Assembly (NCBI GenBank): GCA_964247055.1
Contig: OZ176056.1
Location: forward strand, 6,696,001-6,760,000
From: Paragordius varius
Lineage: Eukaryota; Nematomorpha
DNA length: 64,000 bases
Direction of reading: 5' to 3'
The position numbers and the translations under genes were made by a program. Under the pieces are notes generated by a model. That model ran no database searches and was not told the DNA's origin. It worked only from the letters and a program-made list of their open reading frames with translations. Positions 24,175-36,237 of the stretch are shown here, piece after piece; the first letter of the stretch is position 1, and each line of letters starts with the position of its first letter.

Positions 24175-27100
24175 CTATTTTTTAATTTGCTGTTATCAAT
24201 TTCCCACATAAATGGTGTTTTTTTGCGCTTATAAAATTACTATAGCAAGTTCCAAAACGGTATATGAACGTGGTTGAACGATTGTCTGAGCTATTTTCTC
24301 CAACCGATAATCATGCAAACTTACGAAGGCATTTAGAAAGACTCAGTCTTCCAGGGATCCCTTATATTGGTTTACTAAATATTTTTGAGTTTTTCTTAAA
24401 AGGGTTAAATTTTAAATTAAATGAATGTAGGGAAATGTTTTCTTTAAAAATTATACAGACAAAAAATTAAAACGCAAATATTTTTTTAAAAAGTTAACCA
24501 TACTTTTTCATTACCTTGATTTTTGCCACAAACTACTATTTAATTTCGATATTTAATTGAATTCAACAATTTACAATTATTCCTTATTTTGCTACCCTAA
24601 ATAATGATAATTATTTAAAAATGAGATTTTATAATAAGGCTTTATTACAATATTTTTGTTTTTTCGTTTTGTCTATATAAAATTTTTCCCTGTATATTTT
24701 TAGGTATATTTTTAACCGATTTAACTTACCTTCAAACGTGTCGTCAAAAATTGAAACAAAAAGAATTACATGATGAGCGATATTCTTTTCTCCATGGGTC
24801 AAATGGTGTTTTTGCTACAACCAATTATGATATATATCAAAATAATCATGATAATTTAATTAACCTTGATACGACTACTAATTTCAACTATTTTACAGAA
24901 CCAATATATAATAATCCATATGGTAATGTTGATAAGAATATGGACCTTGATCGATGTTTTCGACCGACTCCTAACAAAAAAAATGTATCATTTAACATTA
25001 ACAACCATAGCAATGGTCACAAAAATATTATCCAATTAAAAAATGACAAAAATGGTATAAATGGTACAGGAAATGTAGATCAACGCATTAGCTATATACG
25101 GCAAATATTACATGGATATCAAGCTTCAAATTACGGTAATACATTTTAAATGTCTTTTGTATGATGATTGTATACTATTTTTTACTTTTTTGAATTTAAA
25201 TACAATATAAAAAGTTCAAAAAAGCGGTTTCGAATCGAGCTTTTTTTATTTAGCAATTTCATTTTTCAAACAATTAGTTTTCAAACGGCAAGGCGGTTTA
25301 TAATGCGCAATTTAGGATATGAAATTAATTCTTTAATATCCGTTTTGAATTAAATCTTGGGGATTGTTTTTTTCAGCTTATTATTTTCATCATATGTTAG
25401 ACTTTCTCAATCATTCAAACACTAACAATGCCATTATTTATCCTAAAAATGTTGCTATCAATGGACAAAATGGCGGCCAACAATTTTTAGGCACTTTGAA
25501 TCCACGGTTAAGATCCCTAATGCCTAAAGTAACTCACAATAATATAAACAGTAGCCACAATCATCAAACAATGCTACATGTTAAACTAAATGGAAACCTC
25601 CGTAAAGCTATTCGATTAAAACCTGAATATCAACGGTATGCATATCAAATTATTTTTGGTATTGAACGACCATACGATACATTTATAACTGTTAATAATA
25701 ATCACGATAATCGCAACTCCTGTAAAAATGATAAATGCGGTACCCAATATAATAGTTGTAATAATCGAATAAATCCACCACCCTTGAATTTGCGGACGAT
25801 AGAAACGGAATTGTATAACCAAAGTTTACGTCTTGAACCCTTACCGGCTGTTCGACAAAATAGACGTGTTTCACAAAATCATGAGGAGATGAATAATATT
25901 GCTAGTGATATAAACACTTTGGTACATTCCCGTGATTCAATGGTTAAGTTAAATGAACCGCAACATACTAACAAACCTAATTATATACCTTACAATAATA
26001 ATAATCCCCATGGACAATCGTCGACCTGTAGTAATTTGTGGCAAAACAATCTCTTTTTCCAACAACTCAACATATTCCTCAAACAATTAATGCGTCGAAT
26101 TGATTTACTCGACTTTAGCACGGCTGATGGCAGAGATCATCAAGCCCAGGGTGACACTTACAACCCAAATTTGATTTCCAACTCTTATAATAATAATGAT
26201 GATTATGATAATGATTCAAACAATGCCGAAAGAAGCGCCGACATAAATGAAACATTGACTAACGAAGCTAACCGATTTAATATCACATCCACGTCTAATG
26301 ATGGAGATGATTTGACCGGTTTCAATTCTCGTACACATTTAATCCCTGATAGTAGTGATTTAAAGTCACACAACAAAAAAGATGTGACATCTCAACGATA
26401 TAAACCACAAGAAGCTAAAAGCTCGTTTGGTCCATCAATTAATTTTCTTGGAAGCAACGAAGTTGACGAGGATGAAATGTCAAACAAATTATTTTTATTA
26501 CCTAAAAATGGGTTACTCACAAACGTTATCACATCATATCACAATAATAGGAGCGACGAAAATTCAAATGGAGCCTATATATCAAAATCACCCTATTACA
26601 AACTTGAAGAATCTATGAGCCCGTCGTGGGAAGATGAGACAAACAATAATGCTGCTGGAGAAAATTATATCTATGAACCGAGTATCCTTATGAATGGCAA
26701 ACTGTTTGTTAAATCATTCAATCTACAAACTAATCAGGTATTGATTTTTACCCTTAATTCCATAGAATTTAGTAATCTCTGTTTTGTTAGCAAGAGATAG
26801 TTAAAAAAGGTTTCTAGATGTATTATTATTTTTATTTTAAGCACTGTTTTGGAAGATTTTTTGTTTTATAACAATCCGCTTTAAAGTCTTTAAAACATGT
26901 TTTATTTTGTATCTTATTACAAAACTTACAGTGTCATTTTTCCTTTTTTTCGCCAAAAATAAACCAATCTAGTGATCCTATTGAATGTCTTTAATTACTA
27001 TTGATTGTTTATTGTATATGAATTGTTTTTTTTTTCAATCGATTTCCATATTATCTAAGGCGCAAACTTATATCTTTTATTCTATTTTAGACTACACCAC

Positions 27101-27528
27101 ATTGGTTTCCATGTGAGGGGGAACTGACTACCCATGAACTTTTACTTTATTGCATTGTACACCCATTATCAAATGGCGAGTCACAACTCAATTCAGTTGA
27201 TACAAATTCGTTATTTGTTAGAGCAAACATACCACCCATATTTGATCTCAATCAATTCACATTCCTATCGAATCTGCGATCTCCGGGCCATTTTTTGGCA
27301 CAGATACTGACAAAAAGTACACCGATTGATACGGAGTATAGAAAAGCCATTGCACTTATTTTAGCTGAGATGCCCTTAACTAATACGTTTGTTCTTGCGC
27401 AGCATAAAACTTTAAATCATACTACTTTATTTTACCTTTTCTACATACCGGACATTGTGCAATGTAATGCATGGAAAGCGGTATTAACCGATGTATATAA
27501 CAAAAATGATGAATTCACACATAATTAA
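22735..27528 (+). CDS. RALGPS: RALGPS-type Ral guanine-nucleotide exchange factor (5' end missing, 7 exons found)
   Basis: Exons 22735-22887, 23466-23555, 23878-23970, 24246-24369, 24704-25135, 25377-26737 and 27091-27528 join in frame to 896 residues. Exons 1-5 encode a RasGEF catalytic domain: FTRQFNA, LTFWVICEVLK, then LNNLHALFAVLTGLQSAPIH and RLKLTW, VPKRYMNVVERL and IPYIGIFLTDLTYL. The NNLH...LQSAPI..RL..TW wording fits RALGPS better than SOS or other GEFs. In known members the domain loads GTP onto RalA/RalB, and a C-terminal PH domain targets the protein to membranes. Exon 6 is a long Asn-rich, low-complexity linker. Exons 6-7 end in a PH-like region (GKLFVKSF...HWFPCEGEL, closing with WKAVL). 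The first found exon starts inside the domain, so the start codon and the first 50 or so residues lie upstream and were not located. AATAAA lies about 70 bp after the stop. Confidence 0.85.
24138..24171. repeat. TA microsatellite in a RALGPS intron
   Basis: An uninterrupted run of TA dinucleotides in the intron between the third and fourth recognised exons. Confidence 0.9.
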
Positions 27529-28334
27529 TTGTCGGCGTTTTACGCAAAAAAATGATTTAAAAAATTTAAACTTGGAAACTAAACTCAATATGGTGTAATA
27601 AATTTTATTTGCTAAATGAATCTATACTAAACCAACCACATAGTTGCAATATATCACGCTGCAAAAAAATCTTTGTAAATGCAATTATAATAAGAATAAA
27701 TGATGCTATCGTGTATTTTCAAGTCAACATTTAAATATTTTTCGGGAAAATCCATTGAAAATGAAAAAATGAAATTGAAAACCCCATAAGCCCTTTTGAT
27801 CATACATTCTATACCCTTGGTGTTTTCTTAAATTTTATTAATCAATTATATGGGAAATGCAATTGATACATTTAATTAATTAATTTTTTTACAAAAATTT
27901 TTAAACTAATATATTGTAGCTAATATTAACATAATTGATGTACAAATAAATGGTATTGTGCAATTTTTTTATTACATTTGGATCTTTGTTTTAGCGTTTA
28001 ATTGATTGATATATATATCTTCTATATCGATAAATTGGGTTAGGCCATAAAACGACTTTGCCAATATAAACACAAACTTTTTTATTGTATTCATTTTCAC
28101 TTTATTAAAGCATTAACTTAATTATTTTATAAAAAATAGAGTATATCAGTATTCCGCAAAGGTACATATTTTACACCATAACAATAATTTAAATTAAATT
28201 CTCGTTAATTAAAATTGATATACATAAAAGTATCCTTTACAATGGCTAAAATAAATATCTAAATTATATATTTTTTTTTTGCCTAAATTTTGCGTTGTAT
28301 TATTGTATAATAATTTTATAAAATAGCCAATCAA
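27529..28334. other. 3' flank of RALGPS and upstream region of the small secreted gene
   Basis: AATAAA at about 27597 may end the RALGPS transcript. The remainder is AT-rich. A pyrimidine tract and a TTTTTTTTTTGCC block near 28270 precede the next gene, but no defined promoter element can be called. Confidence 0.35.
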
Positions 28335-28532
28335 ATGAATATCGCTCCAATGATAATAATGTTTCTGATGATGTGTTTGATTAATTTAACACATGCCAGA
28401 AATATTAAACGGCCCCCAGTGTGCCCTAGTAGAAATGTGCTTGGTGTGTCCGCTAATTTGCGACACAATAAAAATTGTGGTTTGAGAAATCCCAATTTAC
28501 GTGTCGTGCGGAGAAACAGACAGCGAAAATAA
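28335..28532 (+). CDS. Small basic secreted peptide, unknown family
   Basis: A 65-residue open frame with ATG. Residues 1-21 form a clear signal peptide (hydrophobic MIIMFLMMCLINL, then THA as a likely cleavage site). The predicted 44-residue mature part has 13 Lys/Arg, two cysteines 18 residues apart (mature positions 9 and 27) and a C-terminus of almost pure basic residues (VVRRNRQRK). This shape fits a secreted cationic peptide such as an effector, antimicrobial or toxin-like peptide, or a peptide precursor, but there is no family match I can name. AATAAA overlaps the stop and recurs within 40 bp, as expected for a transcript end. A TAG|CCAATC just upstream could be a splice acceptor, so a 5' non-coding exon is possible. 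Confidence 0.5.
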   Translation: MNIAPMIIMFLMMCLINLTHARNIKRPPVCPSRNVLGVSANLRHNKNCGLRNPNLRVVRRNRQRK

Positions 28533-29119
28533 ATTTATTAATCAAAAGAATAAATTTACTCAAAAGAATAAATAACTACCATGGTTTATTTTATTTTTAG
28601 CATTTGGTAAAGTGTAATTACTCGTGAACAGTGAAAATTTATATTTAAATATTTGAGTATTCCTAATCTTACATATCTTTAACCCAATTTATACAATGAA
28701 ATTAGATCTATTTTAAGATCTTAAAAACATCCATTCAATTGGTGATAATATGTAATGGTAAATTTCACAATTTTATAAAAATAAAGCCAATACATTATGA
28801 ATCAGCTTCAAATATAATAAGTTTCCATGTTTAAAGATATTTAACAAATATGTGAGGATATATTTATTTACCATACTGTTAACGTTTTAAACCTCAAGGC
28901 GAATACCTATCTTTTCACCATAAAATTGTAAAGATCATTTTTTCTCAATTCATTTACTATAGCTTTTAAGTGTTTTCCTCTTTCAGTGTTTATTAAAAAC
29001 GACACCAAAAATTTAACTTTCAATATCTTAACTTTAAAATTGTTTAAAAAAAGTAAACTCACAGATATACTAACACGTTTTTTTCTATTGTATTAACATA
29101 TTAAATCCAAGCAACTGTC

Positions 29120-29161
<42 letters not shown>

Positions 29162-29633
29162 GATATATAAATCATTTCCCAGTTAAAAAACGTTTTCCTA
29201 CTTAATCGAAACATATTTTATAACTATTTTCCACTACGAGCTTATCAATAAATTCATTTTTTTAACAATCATTGAATGACAATTTGTCCTCTAAAATATC
29301 ATTCTGATAGGAAAATGTTTCAGGATTATTATAATGCTTTTCTTTTGGCCCTTACGAATTAAAAAAGTAATATACACTTTTGCGGTAAGTGCTCCATATC
29401 AGAAAATAGTAAAGTGCGCACATGTGATTTCAATATTTTTTGGTGAAAGAAATGCTTCATTTAAAAAAAAAATTACTTTATAAACTAAACATAAAAAATA
29501 TAAGAATATATATAAAAAATTTTGATTTTAATTAAGCTCTGAACTATATTTATTTGCTTTAAAATAGGCTGGTTTTCCTAGCAAAGCAAAAATGTCGAGA
29601 TTGATAAAAATAAATATATGCTTAATTTCAAAA
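28533..29633. other. Intergenic DNA with a microsatellite and a partial family D repeat
   Basis: TA microsatellite at about 29122-29158. Partial family D sequence at about 29320-29470 ('ttttggcccttacg', 'acacttttgcggtaagt', 'aagtgcgcac'). No exon seen. Confidence 0.45.
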
Positions 29634-31549
29634 TCTATATATTTATGAAAATGGAAAGTGATGGCTTTGTGATCTGTTTCCGGAAAACCGGCATACCCAT
29701 TCAAATCCAAATGTCGAAAAAATATAATCATTAATGAATGCCCCGACAATAGCTTCGCCTTTCTTTGAATTAGGTCCCCAGTTCGGGCCCAGCCCGTGTA
29801 AAAAACGGGGTTTTTTGAAAACACAAGTCCATAAAAATCGTGTCTTTGAGACATTTTACCCGAAAACGTGTTGGACCATTCGATTTCAAATATGATTTTT
29901 GTTTACTTATTTTCGATTGCGCCGAACATAGTCGTCTCGCTTTTTTTATTTAGGCCCTCTTTTTACCCGCTCCCCCCGTAAAATACCACCATTTTCAAAA
30001 AACAAAGTTTTCAAAAATATTTTTTTAATTCTATTTTTCGCCCTATGTGTGAGACCGTAAAAATTCAATATGGATTCCACGTATTTCCTGATAAAAGTCA
30101 AAAATGTTAGTCAAGCGTTTCTTTGACGATAGCAGCGGGGTTCGGAGCTACCTGCTAAAAACTGATTCATCATATATAAATAGCGTGCTTTTGGGGCTAA
30201 TTTGCAGAAAACCTATCAGGCCATATGAGTTCAATCCGTGCTTAAAATATTACCCGTTTAAAGTCAAAAATTTATGTCGTAAATTCGCCGTTAATTAGGC
30301 CCTTCACGCCCTGAAAAATGCGTCACCATAGAATGGTTTTTTAATTTTGAGGTAATTCCAAAAAACTAATGGGAGCATATGGAATCAATCATGATTCCAG
30401 GTATTTTCCGTAAACAAAAATTTTAGTCGTGCGATTTTTTTATATTGGCTGCTGGGTAAGGAAATACCCACTAAAAACTGAGCCGTCGTATCAGGCTAAT
30501 TTCAGAAAACCTATCAAGCCATATGAGTTCAATAAGTGCTTAAAATGTTACCTGTAACACGGCAAAGTTTTAGGTTGCTGTTTGTTAAAATTGCCCTTTA
30601 TGATGTATGCTATTTGGAAATAAATAATGACCTCTTAGCAATGTATACTTATTGATACTGTATCATCTATATAATTATAAAAATGGAAAGTGGTGGCTTT
30701 GTGATCGTTTCCGGAAAACCGGTAGACCCATTCAAATCCAAAATTTCAATGAATCGCTAAAAAAAGGCCCTGAAAAATTCGCCCCCATAGAACAATTTTT
30801 TAGATTTATAGCTATATTTCCAAGAACTTATAGGAACATATGGATATCATAATTCCGGATATTTCCCATATAAAGACAAAAATTTTGCCCGACGCTTTTT
30901 TATACCTGCCTCTGGTAAGAACTACCCGTCAAAAACTGTGCAATAGAAATTGCGTTATTTTGGAACTAATTTAAAACTTATGCCATATTAGCTCATTTAA
31001 AGTTGAAATATTACCCGTAACTAGGTAAAATTAAGGGCAGGCCTTTTTTTAGCCGTTAATTTGGGGCCTTTATGCCCAAAAAGTACGCCATCATATAATG
31101 ATTATTTAGAGTTGACGAATAACCCGTGACGATGGTCTCAAAGATGATTCCAAATATTTTCCCTATAAAGGCAAAAAATTTAACTTAGCGCTTTTTCCAT
31201 ATAAGCCTATGGGTAGGGGTCTACCGGTTCTGAGACGCCATACAAAAATGGCGTGGCTTTGGAGATAATTTTCAAAAAACTTAACAAGCTATACGAGATC
31301 AATAGAGGCTTTAAATATTACCCATAAAAAAGTAAAAATTATAGTATAGCGGTTTTTTTCTGTTAGCCGTCAATTTGGGGCCTTTACACCAGTAAACAAT
31401 ATATTAATATGAATGCACCGTTTTGAAAATCCTATGAGATCATAGCTATTAAATAATGTTTCGAAATCCACATATATGGATCATTTTATTGTCCCTTTTT
31501 TCAAATAGACCCCCCCCCTTCCCCCAGAAGTCCGAAAGACTTACGCTAG
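29634..31549 (+). mobile_element. Non-autonomous Helitron H5
   Basis: The 5' end reads A|TCTATATATTTATGAAAATGG and the 3' end CTAG|T, the Helitron signature of insertion between A and T with no target duplication. The 3' hairpin region is shortened compared with H1. A second, internal 5' end (A|TCTATATAATTATAAAAATG) at 30666 shows that one element or unit lies inside or is fused to another. The interior carries the same repeated core (TTTGTGATC..TTTCCGGAAAACCGG) as the other copies in this window. No Rep/helicase coding sequence is present. Confidence 0.75.
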
Positions 31550-31561
31550 TAGTTTATAAAA

Positions 31562-32046
31562 ATGCATTTTTACAATTTAATTTTAGAAAAATCTTGTTAA
31601 AGAGTACTTCCTATTATTTTGATGCATGATGTAAACGGTATCAAAATGCTTAAGATATTATATAACCACTTTATTTATATAATTTGATGATGCTAAACAT
31701 TTCTATCACATCAGAATCTTGGTTTAAATGTTCGTTAGTCGACAAATATATGTAAGTAATTTGTATATGTGTACAAAATTTGACCAAACATTTTAACAAA
31801 AACGTTAAATTAAAAATTCTGAAGCGATAGAAAAGTTCATCATTGAATTATAGAGAAATAATGTATATATGTTAAAGCCTTATCACCTATCCATCATGTC
31901 TCAAAATAGTATAAGGTGTACTTCAACAATATTTGCTAAAAAATAATTTTTGGAAAAAGTATTTTTTAAAAATTATTTTTAGCTGATACTAAAATTTACC
32001 ATATTTAATAATTGGATCGCTGAATCTCGGCATTCTTGCGTTTATT
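31562..32046. repeat. Palindromic family D, copy 2
   Basis: Repeats the 21.2-21.6 kb copy: 'cttcctattattttgatgcatgatg', then 'ttgatgatgctaaacatttctatcac', a spacer, then the inverted counterparts ending 'aaggtgtacttcaacaatatttgc'. It sits between the facing 3' ends of Helitrons H5 and H4. Confidence 0.6.
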
Positions 32047-32052
32047 TTATTA

Positions 32053-34657
32053 CTAGCGTAAATCTCGTGCTGCTACGCAGCCCGAGGAAGTCCTTCGGAC
32101 TTCTGGGGGGGCATTTTTGATTTTATAAGGAATTTTGGTATGCGGCACGAAGTTTTAAAATGATTCACATAGTCTCATATTCTGAAATTTGGCTCCAAAG
32201 GCATGCTGCATCGATATGATGGCACAGTTGTAGCCGGGTAGCCCCCTACCCAGAGGCCAATATAAAAATGGAGTTAGATAAAAAAAATTTGCCTTTATAC
32301 CTGGAATCAACGTTTATTTCTATGGAAGAATGGCTTCAAAACTAAATAATAATTTAATGATAGCGCATTTTTTGAGGGAGTAAAGGGCCTATTTAACGGC
32401 TAATTCAAAAAATCCGCTTGACTTTTGATTACGGGTAATACTTAGAGCAGCTATGGCCTGATAGGTTTTCTGCAAATTAGCCCCAAAAGCACGCTATTTA
32501 TATATGATGAATCAGTTTTTAGCAGGTAGCTCCTAACCCCGCTGCTATCGTCAAAGAAACGCTTGACTAACATTTTTGACTTTTATCAGGGAATACGTGG
32601 AATCCATATTGAATTTTTACGGTCTCACACCTAGGGCGAAAAATAGAATTAAAAAAATATTTTTGTAAATTTTGTTTTTTGAAAATGGTGGTATTTTACG
32701 GGGGGAGCGGGTAAAAAGAGGGCCTAAATTCAAAAAGCGAGACGACTATGTTCGGCGCAATCGAAAATAAGTAAACAAAAATCATATTTGAAATCGAATG
32801 GTCCAACACGTTTTCGGGTAAAATGTCTCAAAGACACGATTTTTATGGACTTCTGTTTTCAAAAAAAACCGTTTTTCACACGGGTGGGCCCGAACTGGGG
32901 GCCTATTTCAAGAAAATGGCGAGGCTATTGTCGGGGCATTCATTAATGATTATATTTTTTCGAAGTTTGGATTTGAATGGTGGTCTACCGGTTTTCCTGT
33001 ACCAGATAAAGCCAGCATTTTCCATTTTTAATAATATAGATTACCATAAATAATGTTTTATTATACATATATTTTTTAACATCCTATGCATATGATAGAT
33101 ACTCCATACTCAGCAGCTATCATCAAAGAAACGCTTGACTAAAATTTTTGCCTTTTAACAGGGAATACGAAAAATCCTTATTAAATTTTTACAGTCTCAT
33201 ACCTTGGGCAAAAAAATAAAATCAAAAAATTATTTTTGTGGACTTTTTTTTGAAAAAAATGGCATTTTACGGGGGTAGCGGGTAAAAAGAGGGCCTAAAA
33301 AAAGCGAGACGACTATGTTAGGCACAATCGAAAATAAGTAAACAAAAATCATATTTGAAATTGAATGGTCCAACACGTTCTCTAGAAAATTGTCTCAAAG
33401 ACACGATTTTTTTGACTTCTGTTTTCAAAAAAAAACCGTTTTTCACACGGAGTGGGTCCGAACTGGGGGCCTATTTCAAAAAAGGGCGAAGCTATTGTCG
33501 GGGCATTCATTAATGATTATATTTTTTCGAAGTTTGAATTTGAATGGGTCTACCGGTTTTCCTGTACCATATCACAAAGCCAGCATTTTCCATTTTTATA
33601 AATATATAGATTACCATAAATAATGTATTAATATCCATATATCTTTTAACATGCAATACATATGATAGATACTCCTTACTCAGCAGCTATCATCAAAGAA
33701 ACGCTTGACTAAAATTTTTGCCTTTTCACAGGGAATACGAAAAATCTTTCTCGAATTTTTCAGTCTCATACCGTGGGCAAAAAAATACAATCAAAAAATT
33801 ATTTTTGTGGACTTTTTTTTGAAAAAAATGGCATTTTACGGGGGTAGCGGGTAAAAAGAGGGCCTAAATCAAAAAAGTGAGTCGACTATGTTCAGCGCGA
33901 TCAAAAATAAGTAATCAAAAATCATATTTGAAATTGAATGGTCCAACACGTTCTCCAAAAAATTGACTTAACCCATTTTTCACACGGGGTGGGCCCGAAC
34001 TGGGGACCTAATTAAAAAAAAGGGCGAAGCTATTGTCGGGGCATTCATAAATGATTATTATTTTTCGATATTTGGATTTGATTGGGTTCACCGGTTTTCC
34101 GGAAACAGATCACAAAGTTACATGAGGAATCAGTTTTTAGCGGGTAGCTCCTTACCCAGCAGCTATCATCATAAAAACGCCTGACTAAAATTTTTGCCTT
34201 TTAACAGGGAATACGTGGAATCCATATTAAATTTTTACAGTCTCAAACCTAGGGCGAAAAATAAATTTAAAAAATTATTTTTGTGGATTTTGTTTTTTGA
34301 AAAAAATGGCATTTTACAGGGGTAGCGGGTAAAAAGAGGGCCTAAATCAAAAAAGTGACTCGACTATGTTCGGCGCAATCGAAAATAATTAAACCAAAAT
34401 CATATTTAGAATGGTCCAACACGTTCTCCAGGAAATTGTCTCAAAGACACGATTTTTGTGGACTTATGTTTTCAAAAAAAACCGTTTTTCATACGAGGTG
34501 GGCCCGAACTGGGGCCTATTTCAAAAAAAAGGGCGAAGCTATTGTCGGGGCATTCATTAATGAATATATTTTTTCGAAGTTTGGATTTGAATGGGTCTAT
34601 CGGTTTTCCTGTACCAGATCACAAAGCCAGCATTTTCCATTTTTATAAATATATAGA
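32053..34657 (-). mobile_element. Helitron array H4: one 3' end, three 5' ends
   Basis: On the minus strand the array ends at 32053 with hairpin GCTGCGTAGCAGC, then ACGAGATTTACG, then CTAG|T. Three copies of the 5' terminus (TCTATATATTTATAAAAATG-like) occur, at 34657, 33610 and 33040 (minus-strand starts). The stretch from 33041 to 34657 therefore holds 5'-end units with no 3' end of their own. Each unit carries a roughly 0.5-kb core with 'gtccaacacgttctcc', 'gaagctattgtcggggcattcat' and 'ggttttcc' blocks. A short unit of related sequence (TTACCATAAATAATG...GATAGATACTCC) follows two of the 5' ends. Open frames such as 32823-33053 and 33390-33623 come from these repeats. Confidence 0.75.
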
Positions 34658-34661
34658 TAGA

Positions 34662-36237
34662 CTAGCGTAAATCTCGTGCTGCTACGCAGCCCGAGGAAGT
34701 CCTTCGGACATCTGGGGGGAAGGGGTTATTTGAAAAAAGGGACAATAAAATCATCTACATATGTGGGTTATTTCGAAACAATATTTAATAGCTATGATCT
34801 CATAGGAATCTTAAAACGGTGCATTCATACTAATTTATTGTTTACCTGGGGGAAAAATAGATTTAAAAAATTATTTTTGCGGACTTTGTTTTTTGAAAAA
34901 ATGGCATTTTACAGGGGTAGCGGGTAAAAAGAGGGCCTAAATCAAAAAAGTGACTCGACTATGTTCGGCGCGATCAAAAACAAGTAAACAAAAATCATAT
35001 TTAGAATGGTCCAACACGTTCTCCAGAAAATTGTCTCAAAGACACGATTTTTGTGGACTTATGTTTTCAAAAAAAACCGTTTTTCATACGGGATGGCGAA
35101 CTGGGGACCTAATTCCAAAAAAGGGCGAAGCTATTGTCGGAGCATTCATTAATGATTATATTTTTTCGATATTTGGATTTGATTGCGTTCACCGGTTTTC
35201 CGGAAACAGATCACAAAGTTACATGAGAAATCAGTTTTTCGCGGGTAGCTCCTTACTCAGCAGCTATTATCAAAGAAACGCTTGACTAAAATTTTTGCCT
35301 TTTCACAGGGAATACGAAAAATCTTTCTCGAATTTTTACAGTCTCATACCGTGGGCAAAAAAATACAATCAAAAAATTATTTTTGTGGACTGTTTTTTTT
35401 CAAAAAAATGGCATTTTACGGGGGTAGCGGGTAAAAAGAGGGCCTAAATCAAAAAAGTAAGTCGACTATGTTCAGCGCGATCAAAAATAAGTAATCAAAA
35501 ATCATATTTGAAATTGAATGGTCCAACACGTTCTCCAAAAAATTGACTTAACCCATTTTTCACACGGGGTGGGCCCGAACTGGGGACCTAATTCCAAAAA
35601 AGGGCGAAGCTATTGTCGGGGCATTCATAAATGATTATTATTTTTCGATATTTGGATTTGATTGGGTTCACCGGTTTTCCGGAAACAGATCACAAAGTTA
35701 CATGAGGAATCAGTTTTTAGCGGGTAGCTCCTTACCCAGCAGCTATCATCAAAAAAACGCCTGACTAAAATTTTTGCCTTTTAACAGGGAATACGTGGAA
35801 TCCACATTGAATTTTTACGGTCTCATTCCTAAGGCGAAAAATAGATTTAAAAAATTATTTTTGTGGATTTTGTTTTTTGAAAAAAATGGCATTTTACAGG
35901 GGTAGCGGGTAAAAAGAGGGCCTAAATCAAACAAGTGACTCGACTATGTTCGGCGCAATCGAAAATAAGTAAACAAAAATCATATTTGAAATAGAATGGT
36001 CCAACACGTTCTCCAGAAAATTGTCTCAAAGACACGATTTCTGTTTTCAAAAAAAAACCGTTTTTCATACGGGGTGGGCTCGAACTGGGGCCTATTTCAA
36101 AGAAAGGGCGAAGCTATTGTCGGGGCATTCATTAATGATTATATTTTTTCGATGTTTGGATTTGAATGGGTCTACCGGTTTTCCTGTACCAGATCACAAA
36201 GCCAGCATTTTCCATTTTTATAAATATATATATTAGA
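34662..36237 (-). mobile_element. Non-autonomous Helitron H6
   Basis: Complete 3' terminus at 34662 (CTAG, hairpin GCTGCGTAGCAGC, second hairpin GAAGTCCTTCGGACTTC when read on + strand) and a 5' end near 36237 (TCTAATATATATATTTATAA on the minus strand; its exact base is unclear because of TA slippage). It contains three tandem copies of the roughly 0.5-kb core (about 34850-35210, 35215-35690 and 35700-36215). It is separated from the H4 array by only four bases. No replication protein is encoded. Confidence 0.75.

Noticed and set aside
32400-36215. CRISPR-like or tandem gene array
   Set aside because: The repeated units are about 0.5 kb, lack regular short spacers, and are bounded by Helitron termini.
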